Below are positions 1 through 6,104 of a DNA stretch of 15,565 bases, one piece after another (positions within the stretch are counted from its first letter, which is position 1; each line of letters opens with the position of its first letter). This DNA comes from Actinomycetes bacterium (GTDB lineage: Bacteria; Actinomycetota; Actinomycetes; Mycobacteriales; Micromonosporaceae), in assembly GCA_023402505.1 (NCBI GenBank), contig JAEYGD010000049.1, positions 1-15,565 on the forward strand. The letters run 5' to 3'. Made by a program: the position numbers and the translations under genes. The notes under the pieces are model-generated. The model did not search any database. It had not been told where the DNA came from and was given only the letters and a program-made list of their open reading frames with translations.

Positions 1-188
1 GCCGTACCGGACCCGCCCGGCCCGGACACCGCGACCGTCAGCCCGGGCACCGCGACGGCCGGCGGCGGCACCGCGACGGCCGGCGGCGACGAAGCACCGC
101 GCGGAACAGACCCGCGCGGCACGGCGGCGGAGGGAGCGGCGGCCAGCACGACGGCGAGCAGGCCGGCGACGATCGGGGCGGATTGCAT
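1..188 (-). CDS. Secreted protein of unknown function, N-terminal fragment
   Basis: This is an open frame from an ATG at 188 that runs off the left edge; 62 residues are visible. It begins MQSAPIVAGLLAVVLAAA, a hydrophobic Sec-like signal core, followed by an APSAAVP stretch with plausible Ala-X-Ala cleavage near residue 22. The n-region lacks a positive charge, which is unusual and lowers confidence. After the signal comes Pro/Ala/Val low-complexity sequence with a doubled PPAVAV unit. A good Shine-Dalgarno (GGAGG, 8 nt before the ATG) decides the start. The gene is divergent from the methyltransferase at 340. The mature domain lies outside the window, so no function can be given; a wall-associated or exported protein is only an inference. 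Confidence 0.55.
   Translation of the reverse strand, partial: MQSAPIVAGLLAVVLAAAPSAAVPRGSVPRGASSPPAVAVPPPAVAVPGLTVAVSGPGGSGT
48..86. repeat. Two-copy 21-bp direct repeat in the secreted-protein gene
   Basis: An 18-nt identical block starts at 48 and again at 69 (period 21 bp, seven codons). On the minus strand it encodes the doubled Pro-Pro-Ala-Val-Ala-Val segment of the secreted protein. The in-frame period suggests a linker that can change length by slippage. Confidence 0.7.
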
Positions 189-240
189 GCCAGCACCCTC
201 CCCGGCCGTTCCGCCCACCGCCACCCCGGCAGCCGTTCCC

Positions 241-267
241 TGTGGACAACGGACGCACTGTGGACAG
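241..267 (-). promoter_or_regulatory. Two DnaA-box-like 9-mers
   Basis: On the minus strand the 9-mers are TTGTCCACA (241-249) and CTGTCCACA (259-267), same orientation, 18 bp apart. The first equals the DnaA-box form preferred in high-GC actinobacteria; the second differs at one base. They lie in the gap between the divergent secreted-protein and methyltransferase genes. Sequence match only; binding is inferred. Confidence 0.35.
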
Positions 268-327
268 ACCCCACGAGCGGGGCCGATCTGCTATGCGGCC
301 GGGACAGCGACCCGCCCGTCACGTGCC

Positions 328-333
328 TAGGCT
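328..333 (+). promoter_or_regulatory. -10 box of a leaderless methyltransferase promoter
   Basis: TAGGCT fits the actinobacterial TANNNT -10 consensus and ends 6 nt before the A of the ATG at 340, so transcription would start at the initiation codon itself. There is no Shine-Dalgarno ahead of this ATG, which agrees with a leaderless mRNA. No convincing -35 is visible. Confidence 0.55.
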
Positions 334-339
334 GGCCGG

Positions 340-972
340 ATGACCCGGGACTGGTACGACTGGCACGCGGACTACGACGATCCCGGCTCGGCGCTGTCCC
401 GCCGGCTCGCCGAGGTGCGCCGCCGCGTCGCCGACGCGCTCGACCAGGCCCCGCCCGGGCCGCTGCGCGTGATCAGCCTCTGCGCCGGCCAGGGGCGGGA
501 CCTCGTGCCCGTCCTCGCGGAGCATCCGCGCCGGGCGGACGTCACCGCCCGGCTGGTGGAGTTGGATCCCCGCAACGCCGAGGTCGCCCGGTCCGCGGCG
601 ACAGCGGCCGGGCTGCCGGCGGTCGAGGTGGTGGTCGGTGACGCGGCGCGCGGCGACGCGTACGCCGATCTCGTCCCGGCCGACCTGGTCCTGGTCTGCG
701 GGGTATTCGGCAACGTCCCGGAGGCCGACATCCGGGCCACCGTCGGGCACTGCGCCGCCCTGTGCGCGACCGGCGGCACGGTGATCTGGACCCGGCACCG
801 AGGTGCGCCCGACCTCGTGCCGACGATCTGCGACTGGTTCGTCGAGGCGGGGTTCGAGCCGGTGGCGGTGAGCACGCCGGCGGACCGGGTGGGCGTGGGG
901 GTGCACCGTCTCCGCACCCCGCCGCGCCCCCTGCCGGCGGGTGTGACGATGTTCCAGTTCGACGACCGGTAG
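340..972 (+). CDS. Class I SAM-dependent methyltransferase, small (210 aa)
   Basis: The predicted 210-aa protein has a Rossmann-like SAM-binding fold. Motif I is at residues 44-54 (VISLCAGQGRD), the acidic SAM-ribose loop at about 72-77 (LVELDP), a motif III-type Gly-Asp-Ala segment near 100, and a hydrophobic strand followed by a CGVFGNVPE segment at the motif IV position. There is no signal peptide or membrane segment, so it is probably cytosolic. The substrate cannot be told from sequence. The ATG at 340 follows a -10 box directly and looks leaderless. The next gene, a molybdoenzyme, lies 97 bp downstream with its own -10 box and Shine-Dalgarno, so an operon is possible but not required. 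Methyltransferase identity is solid; specificity is unknown. Confidence 0.85.
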   Translation: MTRDWYDWHADYDDPGSALSRRLAEVRRRVADALDQAPPGPLRVISLCAGQGRDLVPVLAEHPRRADVTARLVELDPRNAEVARSAATAAGLPAVEVVVGDAARGDAYADLVPADLVLVCGVFGNVPEADIRATVGHCAALCATGGTVIWTRHRGAPDLVPTICDWFVEAGFEPVAVSTPADRVGVGVHRLRTPPRPLPAGVTMFQFDDR

Positions 973-1015
973 CCGGTGGGGCGGGAGCGGCGGTCACCGC
1001 CGGCCGCGGCGGCTC

Positions 1016-1021
1016 TAGGCT
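1016..1021 (+). promoter_or_regulatory. -10 box upstream of the molybdoenzyme gene
   Basis: This is a second TAGGCT, in the same CTAGGCT context as the box at 328. Transcription from here would give a leader of about 42 nt containing the Shine-Dalgarno GGGGAGAG at 1059-1066. No clear -35 is seen. Confidence 0.4.
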
Positions 1022-1069
1022 GGGTCCGGGTCACGGCGGAGCCGCCGCCGTCCGGGCCGGGGAGAGCGG

Positions 1070-2176
1070 ATGACCACAGTGGACGATGTCAGCCGTCCGT
1101 CGCGACTGGCCGAGCCGGACGAGGCGATCAGCGTGGAGGAGCTTCAGCTCGCCGCCCGCAACCACGGGATCCCGCTGGAGGCGCTGCGCTACGACGTCAC
1201 CCCGGCCGGCCTGCACTACCTGCTGATCCACTACGACATCCCGCACGTCGACCCGGCGACCCACGTCCTGACCGTGGACGGCGCGGTGGAGCGGCCGCTC
1301 ACCGTCAGCCTGGCCGACCTGCGGGCCCGGCCCCGGGTCAGCCACCGGGTGACGCTGGAGTGCGCCGGCAACGGGCGGGCTCTGCTGCACCCCCGGCCGG
1401 TCAGCCAGCCCTGGCTGGTGGAGGCGGTCGGCAACGCCGAGTGGACGGGCACCCCGCTGGCGCCGCTGCTGCGGGAGGCAGGGCTCCCCGCCGACGCCGT
1501 GGACGTCGTCTTCACCGGCGCCGACCACGGGGTGGAACGCGGCGTGGAGCAGGACTACCAGCGGGCGCTGCCGGTGGCGGAGGCACTGCGCGAGGAGGTG
1601 CTGCTGGCGTACGAGATGAACGGTGCTCCCCTGCTGCCGCAGCACGGCGCCCCGCTGCGGCTGATCGTGCCCGGCTGGTACGGGATGGCGCACGTCAAGT
1701 GGCTGCGGACGGTCAGCGTCCGGACCGAGGAGTTCACCGGCTACCAGAACGCGGTGGCCTACCGGCTGCGGCGGGACGCCGAGGACCCCGGTGTGCCGGT
1801 GACCCGGATCGAGCCCCGCGCGCTGGTCCGCCCGCCCGGGTTCCCGGACTTCATGTCCCGCACCCGCGTGCTCCGCTCGGGCCCGTGCATCCTGGACGGC
1901 CGCGCCTGGTCCGGCCACGCCCCGGTGGTCTCGGTCGAGGTGACGACCGACGGGGGCGGGACCTGGACGGCGGCGGAACTGGACGGCGTCGGGGACGGCC
2001 CGTACGCGTGGCGGCGCTGGCGCCACGAGTGGACGGCGACGCCCGGCCGGTACGTGCTGAGTGCCCGCGCCACGGACGCGTCCGGCCGCACCCAGCCGGT
2101 GGAGCAGCCGTGGAACCGGGGCGGGTTCGCGAACAACCTCGTCCAGCGGGTCGAGGTTGTGGTGCTGGAGGGGTGA
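1070..2176 (+). CDS. Sulfite oxidase-family molybdopterin oxidoreductase
   Basis: The 368-aa protein carries the oxidoreductase molybdopterin-binding domain (about residues 40-235) and a C-terminal Mo-cofactor oxidoreductase dimerisation domain (about 250-365). The Mo-ligating cysteine is C98 in TLECAGNGR, the family signature. A VPGWYGMAHVKWL block (about 203-215) is the conserved Arg/Trp/Lys-bearing region near the active site. There is no N-terminal heme b5 domain and no Tat or Sec signal, unlike animal sulfite oxidase or MsrP/YedY, so it is probably cytosolic. The family oxidises sulfite to sulfate or related substrates; the actual substrate and electron acceptor are not deducible. The ATG at 1070 has GGGGAG 5-10 nt upstream. 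The end of the gene faces the convergent DUF2469 gene 58 bp away. Confidence 0.88.
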   Translation: MTTVDDVSRPSRLAEPDEAISVEELQLAARNHGIPLEALRYDVTPAGLHYLLIHYDIPHVDPATHVLTVDGAVERPLTVSLADLRARPRVSHRVTLECAGNGRALLHPRPVSQPWLVEAVGNAEWTGTPLAPLLREAGLPADAVDVVFTGADHGVERGVEQDYQRALPVAEALREEVLLAYEMNGAPLLPQHGAPLRLIVPGWYGMAHVKWLRTVSVRTEEFTGYQNAVAYRLRRDAEDPGVPVTRIEPRALVRPPGFPDFMSRTRVLRSGPCILDGRAWSGHAPVVSVEVTTDGGGTWTAAELDGVGDGPYAWRRWRHEWTATPGRYVLSARATDASGRTQPVEQPWNRGGFANNLVQRVEVVVLEG

Positions 2177-2234
2177 CGGGCACGGCGGTGGGGGGACCGC
2201 GGTGTCGGTGCGGCCGGCGGGCCGACCGGAAGGG

Positions 2235-2558
2235 TCAGCCGCCGAAGCCCGAGTCGGCGGGCAGCGAGATGTCGGGCTTCTCCAGCTCCTCCACGTTGAC
2301 GTCCTTGAACGTCATCACGCGGACGTTCTTGACGAACCGGGCGGGACGGTACATGTCCCACACCCAGGCGTCGTGCATCTCGACCTCGAAGTAGACCTCG
2401 CCGTCCGAGTTGCGCACGTGCAGGTCGACCTGGTTGGCCAGGTAGAACCGGCGCTCGGTCTCCACCACGTAGGAGAACTGGCGGACGATGTCGCGGTACT
2501 CCCGGTAGAGCTGCAGCTCCATCTCTGTCTCGTACTTTTCGAGATCTTCCGCGCTCAT
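2235..2558 (-). CDS. DUF2469 family protein (107 aa)
   Basis: This is a small acidic protein starting MSAEDLEKYETEMELQLYREY and rich in aromatic and charged residues (YFEVEMHDAWVWDMYRP). It matches the conserved actinobacterial family found immediately after rnhB, such as the protein beside rnhB in Mycobacterium. Its function is not established. The ATG overlaps the rnhB stop codon as ATGA, showing translational coupling, so it is probably made together with RNase HII. Longer upstream frames exist but run through rnhB and are not credible. The assignment rests on sequence pattern plus synteny. Confidence 0.88.
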   Translation of the reverse strand: MSAEDLEKYETEMELQLYREYRDIVRQFSYVVETERRFYLANQVDLHVRNSDGEVYFEVEMHDAWVWDMYRPARFVKNVRVMTFKDVNVEELEKPDISLPADSGFGG

Positions 2559-3367
2559 CCCACTCCGCCTTCCATGACCACATCTTCCCCCACCGCCGCC
2601 GAGGGCCGGGGCCGCTCGCCCAACGCCACGCCGACGGTACCCCCTGGCGCGCCGGAGCGCTCCATCGGCTCGTCCGGCCTTGCACCCAGCGGCCGACGGG
2701 CGCGCGGCGGAGCCTCGTGCCGGCCCGACACCGTGGCGACGTTGACGTACGAGAAGCGGTGCTCCGGGCACGGGCCCAGCTCCCGTAACGTCGCCGAGTG
2801 CTCGGGGGTGATGTAACCCTTGTGCTCGGCGAACCCGTAACCGGGGAACGCCTCGTCGAGATCCACCATGATCCGGTCCCGGGTGACCTTGGCCAGCACG
2901 CTCGCCGCCGCCACGCAGGCCGCCACCCGGTCGCCCTTCCACACCGCCAGCCCCGGCACGTCCAGGCCGTCCACCCCGAAGCCGTCGGTGAGCACGTACT
3001 CCGGCGGGGTGCTCAGCGAGGCCAGCGCCCGCCGCATCGCGGCGAGGTTGCACACGTGCAGGCCCCGGGCGTCGACCTCCTCCGCCGGGATCACCACCAC
3101 CGCGTACGCCAGGGCGCGGGCGACCACCTCCTCGTACACCCGCTCCCGGCTGGCCGGGGTGAGCAACTTGGAGTCGGCGAGCCCGTCGATCTCACCGCGC
3201 CGCCCCTCGGGCAGGATCGCGGCGGCCGCCACCAGCGGACCGGCGCAGGCGCCCCGGCCGGCCTCGTCGGCGCCGGCCACGTGCCGGAAGCCGCGCCGTT
3301 GCAGGGCGCGCTCCAGCGCGTACAGGCCGCCGTCGCGGCGGACGACGGTGCGTGGGGGCGTCAGCAC
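2555..3367 (-). CDS. rnhB: Ribonuclease HII
   Basis: RNase HII cuts the RNA strand of RNA-DNA hybrids and starts removal of ribonucleotides misincorporated in DNA. The 270-aa product shows the family motif AGADEAGRGACAGP (D34, E35), an aspartate in LTDGF (D128), the AACVAAASVLAKVTRD block with D164, and AEHKGYITPEHSATL (180-194). The DEDD metal-binding quartet is therefore complete. A tail of about 55 residues after the conserved HRFSYVNV is Pro/Arg/Gly-rich and not part of the core fold. I chose the GTG at 3367, which overlaps the end of the Nudix gene by 7 nt; longer starts run deep into that gene. It is coupled downstream to DUF2469 by an ATGA overlap. Confidence 0.93.
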   Translation of the reverse strand: MLTPPRTVVRRDGGLYALERALQRRGFRHVAGADEAGRGACAGPLVAAAAILPEGRRGEIDGLADSKLLTPASRERVYEEVVARALAYAVVVIPAEEVDARGLHVCNLAAMRRALASLSTPPEYVLTDGFGVDGLDVPGLAVWKGDRVAACVAAASVLAKVTRDRIMVDLDEAFPGYGFAEHKGYITPEHSATLRELGPCPEHRFSYVNVATVSGRHEAPPRARRPLGARPDEPMERSGAPGGTVGVALGERPRPSAAVGEDVVMEGGVG

Positions 3368-3846
3368 GACGCACCCCCGGCGCCCGGCGCGCCGCCGGAC
3401 AGGGCGTGCGCCAGCACCGCCGGCAGGTCCGGCGGGTAGTAGCGCTGCCCGCTGGCCGCCAGCTCGCCCGGCGGCCACCACCGGTGCCCGGCGACGCTGG
3501 CCCGCTCGATCGCGTTGAAGCCGGCCGTGTCGACCTCCCACGCGCCCACCCGGACGAGGAAGAACTCCTGCTCCTGCCGGTACCAGACGCCGTCGAACGG
3601 AAACTCGACCGTCTCCGACCACACCGGGGCACCCAGGTCGGCCGGGTCGAGCCGCAGCCCGGTCTCCTCGGCGAGCTCGCGGGCGGCTCCGGCCGCCGGG
3701 CTCTCACCCGGGTCGAGCCCACCACCCGGCGTGAACCAGTACCGGTGCCCGGGCCGGGCCGGGTCGGTGCCCTCGAAGAGCAGGACGCGGCCGGCCGCGT
3801 CCACCAGCAGCACCCGGGCGGCGCGACGAGGGGTGTAGACGGTCAC
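3361..3846 (-). CDS. Nudix hydrolase (161 aa)
   Basis: A complete Nudix box spans residues 42-64: G42, E48, then R56-E57-L58 and E60-E61-x-G63-L64, matching GX5EX7REUXEEXGU. The surrounding beta strands (ARVLLVDAAGRVLLFEG and YWFTPGGGLDPGES) are typical. Members hydrolyse nucleoside diphosphates linked to another moiety; the RYWFTPGGG context is common in MutT-like proteins, but the substrate cannot be assigned. I chose the GTG at 3846 because a CAGGCT -10-like box lies 6 nt upstream and because the longer ATG start at 3882 adds a non-conserved Gly/Val-rich stretch. It lies between lepB and rnhB, a position seen in Streptomyces, and overlaps rnhB. Confidence 0.88.
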   Translation of the reverse strand: MTVYTPRRAARVLLVDAAGRVLLFEGTDPARPGHRYWFTPGGGLDPGESPAAGAARELAEETGLRLDPADLGAPVWSETVEFPFDGVWYRQEQEFFLVRVGAWEVDTAGFNAIERASVAGHRWWPPGELAASGQRYYPPDLPAVLAHALSGGAPGAGGASC

Positions 3847-3852
3847 CGCCCC

Positions 3853-3858
3853 AGCCTG
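3853..3858 (-). promoter_or_regulatory. Weak -10-like box, Nudix gene
   Basis: CAGGCT on the minus strand, 6 nt before the GTG at 3846, has the same spacing as the TAGGCT box of the methyltransferase but with C for the first T. It supports a leaderless internal promoter; the gene could equally be read from lepB 52 bp upstream. Confidence 0.25.
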
Positions 3859-3898
3859 CCAGACGCCGCCGACAACGCCCACGCCCCCACCGGCCGGG

Positions 3899-4540
3899 TC
3901 AGGACCGCGGCTCCGGAATGGCGTCGTACTGCTCGGGCACGCTCAGCCAGCGCGCCCGGTTCACCGGCCAGAAGACGGTGAAGGCGCGACCGACGACGTC
4001 CCTCTCCGGGATGGTCGCCTCGTTGACGTCCTGGCCCGACTGCTGCCAGTGCTGCAGCGAGTCACCCGAGGCGGACCGGTGGTCACCCATCACCCAGAGC
4101 CGGCCCTGCGGCACGGTGACGTCGAAGTCCTGGTCGGCGGGCTTGTCCCGCTCACCGTCGAGGGAGAACAGGTACGGCTCGTCGAGCGGCGCGCCGTTGA
4201 TCGTGATCCGCCCCTGCTCGTCGCAGCAGACGACATGGTCCCCACCGACGCCGATGACCCGCTTGATGAAGTCCTCGCCGTCCGGGTTGCCGCTCCAGGT
4301 CGTCGGTGCCTTGAAGACGATCACCTCGCCCCGGTGCGGCGAGCGGAAGTCGTAGACCAGCTTGTTGACCAGCACCCGATCGTCGATCTTGAGCGTGTTC
4401 TCCATCGACGGCGAAGGGATGAAGAAGGTCTGCAGCACGAAGGCTCGTACCAGCACCGCGACCAGGATCGCCACGCCCAGGAGGATCGGCAGCTCCTTCC
4501 AGAAGGAGCTGCGGGACTTGTCGGTCTGCTCGTCAATCAC
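3899..4540 (-). CDS. lepB: Type I signal peptidase, short form (213 aa)
   Basis: This is a membrane serine protease (Ser-Lys dyad) that removes signal peptides from Sec/Tat-exported proteins on the outer face of the membrane. A short cytosolic N-terminus (MIDEQTDKSRSSFWKE) is followed by one membrane span (about 17-38). The nucleophile is S45 in IPSPSM and the general base is K93 in DFIKRVIGVGGD. A box D-type motif (MGDHRSASGDS) follows. No C-terminal membrane segment is present, unlike the paralogue upstream. The GTG at 4540 is chosen because TAGGCT lies 7 nt upstream and there is no Shine-Dalgarno; longer frames overlap the other lepB entirely. It lies 10 nt after the paralogue's stop codon. 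Confidence 0.93.
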   Translation of the reverse strand: MIDEQTDKSRSSFWKELPILLGVAILVAVLVRAFVLQTFFIPSPSMENTLKIDDRVLVNKLVYDFRSPHRGEVIVFKAPTTWSGNPDGEDFIKRVIGVGGDHVVCCDEQGRITINGAPLDEPYLFSLDGERDKPADQDFDVTVPQGRLWVMGDHRSASGDSLQHWQQSGQDVNEATIPERDVVGRAFTVFWPVNRARWLSVPEQYDAIPEPRS

Positions 4541-4547
4541 GGGATGG

Positions 4548-4553
4548 AGCCTA
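4548..4553 (-). promoter_or_regulatory. -10 box of the short lepB, overlapping the upstream stop codon
   Basis: TAGGCT on the minus strand begins with the TAG stop codon of the upstream lepB paralogue (4551-4553) and ends 7 nt before the GTG at 4540. It is identical to the boxes at 328 and 1016. A leaderless internal promoter is inferred, making the second signal peptidase separately expressible. Confidence 0.45.
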
Positions 4554-5420
4554 CGTTGCCCGGCGGGGAGGCACCGTCCGGAACGCGCGAGAACGGAGCA
4601 GAGCGGCCGAGAGTGGGAGGAGCAGCAGCACACCGCCGTCCGGCGTCGGGCGGACCGGCGCGGTGCCCGTCGAGACGTTCGCCGGCGACGGGACGTCCGC
4701 GAAGGTCTCCGGGACCGACAGCGCGGTCCACCGCGAGGACGGCCACACGATGCCGAACGCCCGGCCCACCACGTTGTCGATCGGCACCGGGCCCTGGCAG
4801 CGGGCGTCCTGCGAGACGAGCCGGTGGTCACCCATCACGAAGATCTGGCCGGGCGGGACCACGACCTCCTCGAAGCGCCGCGCGCGGCACTCGCGGGGGT
4901 TCGGCGGCACGTCCATCGGCGAGTCGCGCAGGACGTACGGTTCGTCCAGCGGCGTGCCGTTGACCAGCACGCGACCCTGCGCGTCGCAGCATTTCACCCG
5001 GTCGCCGGGCAGGCCGATGACCCGCTTGATGAAGTCCTTCTCGCCGGGGCGGCTCACGCCCACCAGGTCGCCGACCGTGGCGCCGAGCTTGCCGACGAAG
5101 CCGGGTTCGGGCTGCTCGTCGACCTGCGGCGCCCAACGCTCGGTGCCCCGGAAGACGACCACCTCGCCGCGCACCGGGTCGCGTACGTCGTAGACGACCT
5201 TGTTGACCAGCACCCGGTCACCGACGAGGAGCGTGTCCTCCATCGAGCCGGAGGGGATGAAGAACGCCTGGAGCAGGAAGGTGCGGATCAGGACCGCAAG
5301 GCAGAACGCGACGATCAGCAGCAGCGGCAGCTCCTGCCAGAGGGGCATCTGGCGGCGTGTGCGGCGGGTCCGTCGGCGCCACGGGTCGACCGCGCCGTCC
5401 TCGTCGAGCGTCTGCACCAC
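4551..5420 (-). CDS. lepB: Type I signal peptidase, long form (289 aa)
   Basis: This is the second signal peptidase I paralogue. It has a basic cytosolic N-terminus (WRRRTRRTRRQ), a membrane span at about 29-50, the nucleophile S59 in IPSGSM, the general base K132 in DFIKRVIGLPGD and the box MGDHRLVSQDARCQG. Compared with the short form it has an insert around residues 96-128 (Gln/Pro/Gly-rich, ending in SRPGEKDF) and a C-terminal hydrophobic segment (DGGVLLLLPLSAALL, about 262-276) followed by arginines, suggesting a second membrane anchor. Start: GTG at 5420 or 5417; GGGGAG lies 4 or 7 nt upstream, so 5417 has the better spacing. It is the first gene after the rplS terminators. Confidence 0.92.
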   Translation of the reverse strand: MVQTLDEDGAVDPWRRRTRRTRRQMPLWQELPLLLIVAFCLAVLIRTFLLQAFFIPSGSMEDTLLVGDRVLVNKVVYDVRDPVRGEVVVFRGTERWAPQVDEQPEPGFVGKLGATVGDLVGVSRPGEKDFIKRVIGLPGDRVKCCDAQGRVLVNGTPLDEPYVLRDSPMDVPPNPRECRARRFEEVVVPPGQIFVMGDHRLVSQDARCQGPVPIDNVVGRAFGIVWPSSRWTALSVPETFADVPSPANVSTGTAPVRPTPDGGVLLLLPLSAALLRSRAFRTVPPRRAT

Positions 5421-5450
5421 GCCACTCCCCGGTCCGCAGAAATGACACTA

Positions 5451-5484
5451 CCGCCCGGGAGCCCCGTCGAGGCTCCCCGGGCGG
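5451..5484 (-). terminator. Strong hairpin terminator after rplS
   Basis: The arms at 5451-5463 and 5471-5484 pair over 13 bp with a single bulged base and a 7-nt loop. It lies between the rplS stop and the long lepB. On the minus strand the stem is followed by TAGTGTCATTT, a short T-containing run. It probably ends the rpsP-rplS operon. Confidence 0.75.
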
Positions 5485-5496
5485 CAGTGGACGTCT

Positions 5497-5516
5497 TCCC
5501 CGCCGTGGAGCGGGGA
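5497..5516 (-). terminator. Second hairpin after rplS
   Basis: A 7-bp perfect stem (TCCCCGC with GCGGGGA) around a 6-nt loop, 12 bp from the larger hairpin and met first by transcripts leaving rplS. Together the two look like a tandem terminator. There is no T-tract. Confidence 0.5.
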
Positions 5517-5604
5517 CCCGGCCGGCTGCGCCCGTACGACCAGGGTAGTGCGGTCCGGTCGGTACGGCATACGCGCAGCTCGGGCGGCGTGGCGCGGCGA
5601 GACG

Positions 5605-5961
5605 TCAGCTCGGCTGCTTCTCGCGCTTCTCCTTGATCTTCGCCTTCTTGCCGCGCAGCTCACGCAGGTAGTAGAGCTTGGCGCGCCGGACGTCACCGCG
5701 GGTCACGACCTCGATGCGGTCGATGCCCGGGCTGTTGACCGGGTAGGTGCGCTCCACGCCCACGCCGAAGCTGACCTTGCGGACGGAGAAGGTCTCCCGC
5801 AGGCCGGCACCCTGGCGGCGGATGACGACGCCCTGGAAGATCTGGACCCGGGACCGGCTGCCCTCCACGACCCGCGCGTGCACCTTGACGGTGTCACCGG
5901 CGCGGAAGTCGGGGATGTCGACCCGCTTCGACTGGGCGTCAAGAGCGTCCAGGATGTTCAT
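5605..5961 (-). CDS. rplS: Ribosomal protein bL19
   Basis: bL19 lies at the 30S-50S interface of the large subunit. The 118-aa product has the family features: an N-terminal helix (MNILDALDAQSKRVDIPDFRA), the GDTVKVHARVVEGSRSRVQ strand, FQGVVIRRQG, FGVGVERTYPVNSPGI and a basic C-terminus (LYYLRELRGKKAKIKEK). The ATG at 5961 is preceded by GAGGA with 7-nt spacing. It is the last gene of the rpsP-khpA-rimM-trmD-rplS group, but a 143-bp gap with a hairpin and a -10-like box separates it from trmD, so it may also have its own promoter. Tandem hairpins follow it. Confidence 0.97.
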   Translation of the reverse strand: MNILDALDAQSKRVDIPDFRAGDTVKVHARVVEGSRSRVQIFQGVVIRRQGAGLRETFSVRKVSFGVGVERTYPVNSPGIDRIEVVTRGDVRRAKLYYLRELRGKKAKIKEKREKQPS

Positions 5962-5985
5962 CGCTGCGTCCTCGCGAGGCTCACG

Positions 5986-6006
5986 GCGCACCGTCAGTCG
6001 GTGCGC
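5986..6006 (-). promoter_or_regulatory. Hairpin in the rplS leader
   Basis: A perfect 8-bp stem (GCGCACCG with CGGTGCGC) around a 5-nt loop lies 25 bp upstream of the rplS ATG on the minus strand. A 10-bp palindrome (CCTCGCGAGG, 5970-5979) contains the Shine-Dalgarno. It could be an attenuator, an L19-binding leader or an RNA-stabilising stem; sequence alone cannot decide. Confidence 0.5.
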
Positions 6007-6015
6007 GGTTGGGTG

Positions 6016-6021
6016 ATTCTG
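6016..6021 (-). promoter_or_regulatory. -10-like box for rplS
   Basis: CAGAAT on the minus strand would place the transcription start around 6009, directly before the leader hairpin. The same hexamer occurs upstream of rpsP. No convincing -35 is present. Confidence 0.25.
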
Positions 6022-6104
6022 ACCCCCGGGTGGTGGCCGGCGACGCCGACCCCGGTCGAGGGTCCTCGCAGCCGTCCGCGGCGCGGCCGACTGCGGCAAC
6101 CCCT

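Noticed and set aside
241..267. Replication origin
   Set aside because: Two boxes only, no AT-rich region and no dnaA or dnaN nearby; the gene content is that of the glnD-ffh-rpsP region, not of oriC.
2204..2226. Possible terminator between the convergent molybdoenzyme and DUF2469 genes
   Set aside because: Only a 5-bp outer stem (GTCGG/CCGAC) with a GC-rich interior that folds many ways; no T-tract. Too weak to annotate.
2235..3053. DUF2469 as a 272-aa protein
   Set aside because: The extra N-terminal part reads rnhB in another frame. The ATG at 2558 with its ATGA overlap gives the known family length.
3899..4831. Short lepB as a 310-aa protein
   Set aside because: The extension lies wholly inside the other lepB in another frame and is Arg/Ser low complexity. 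The GTG at 4540 directly precedes the typical signal-peptidase N-terminus.
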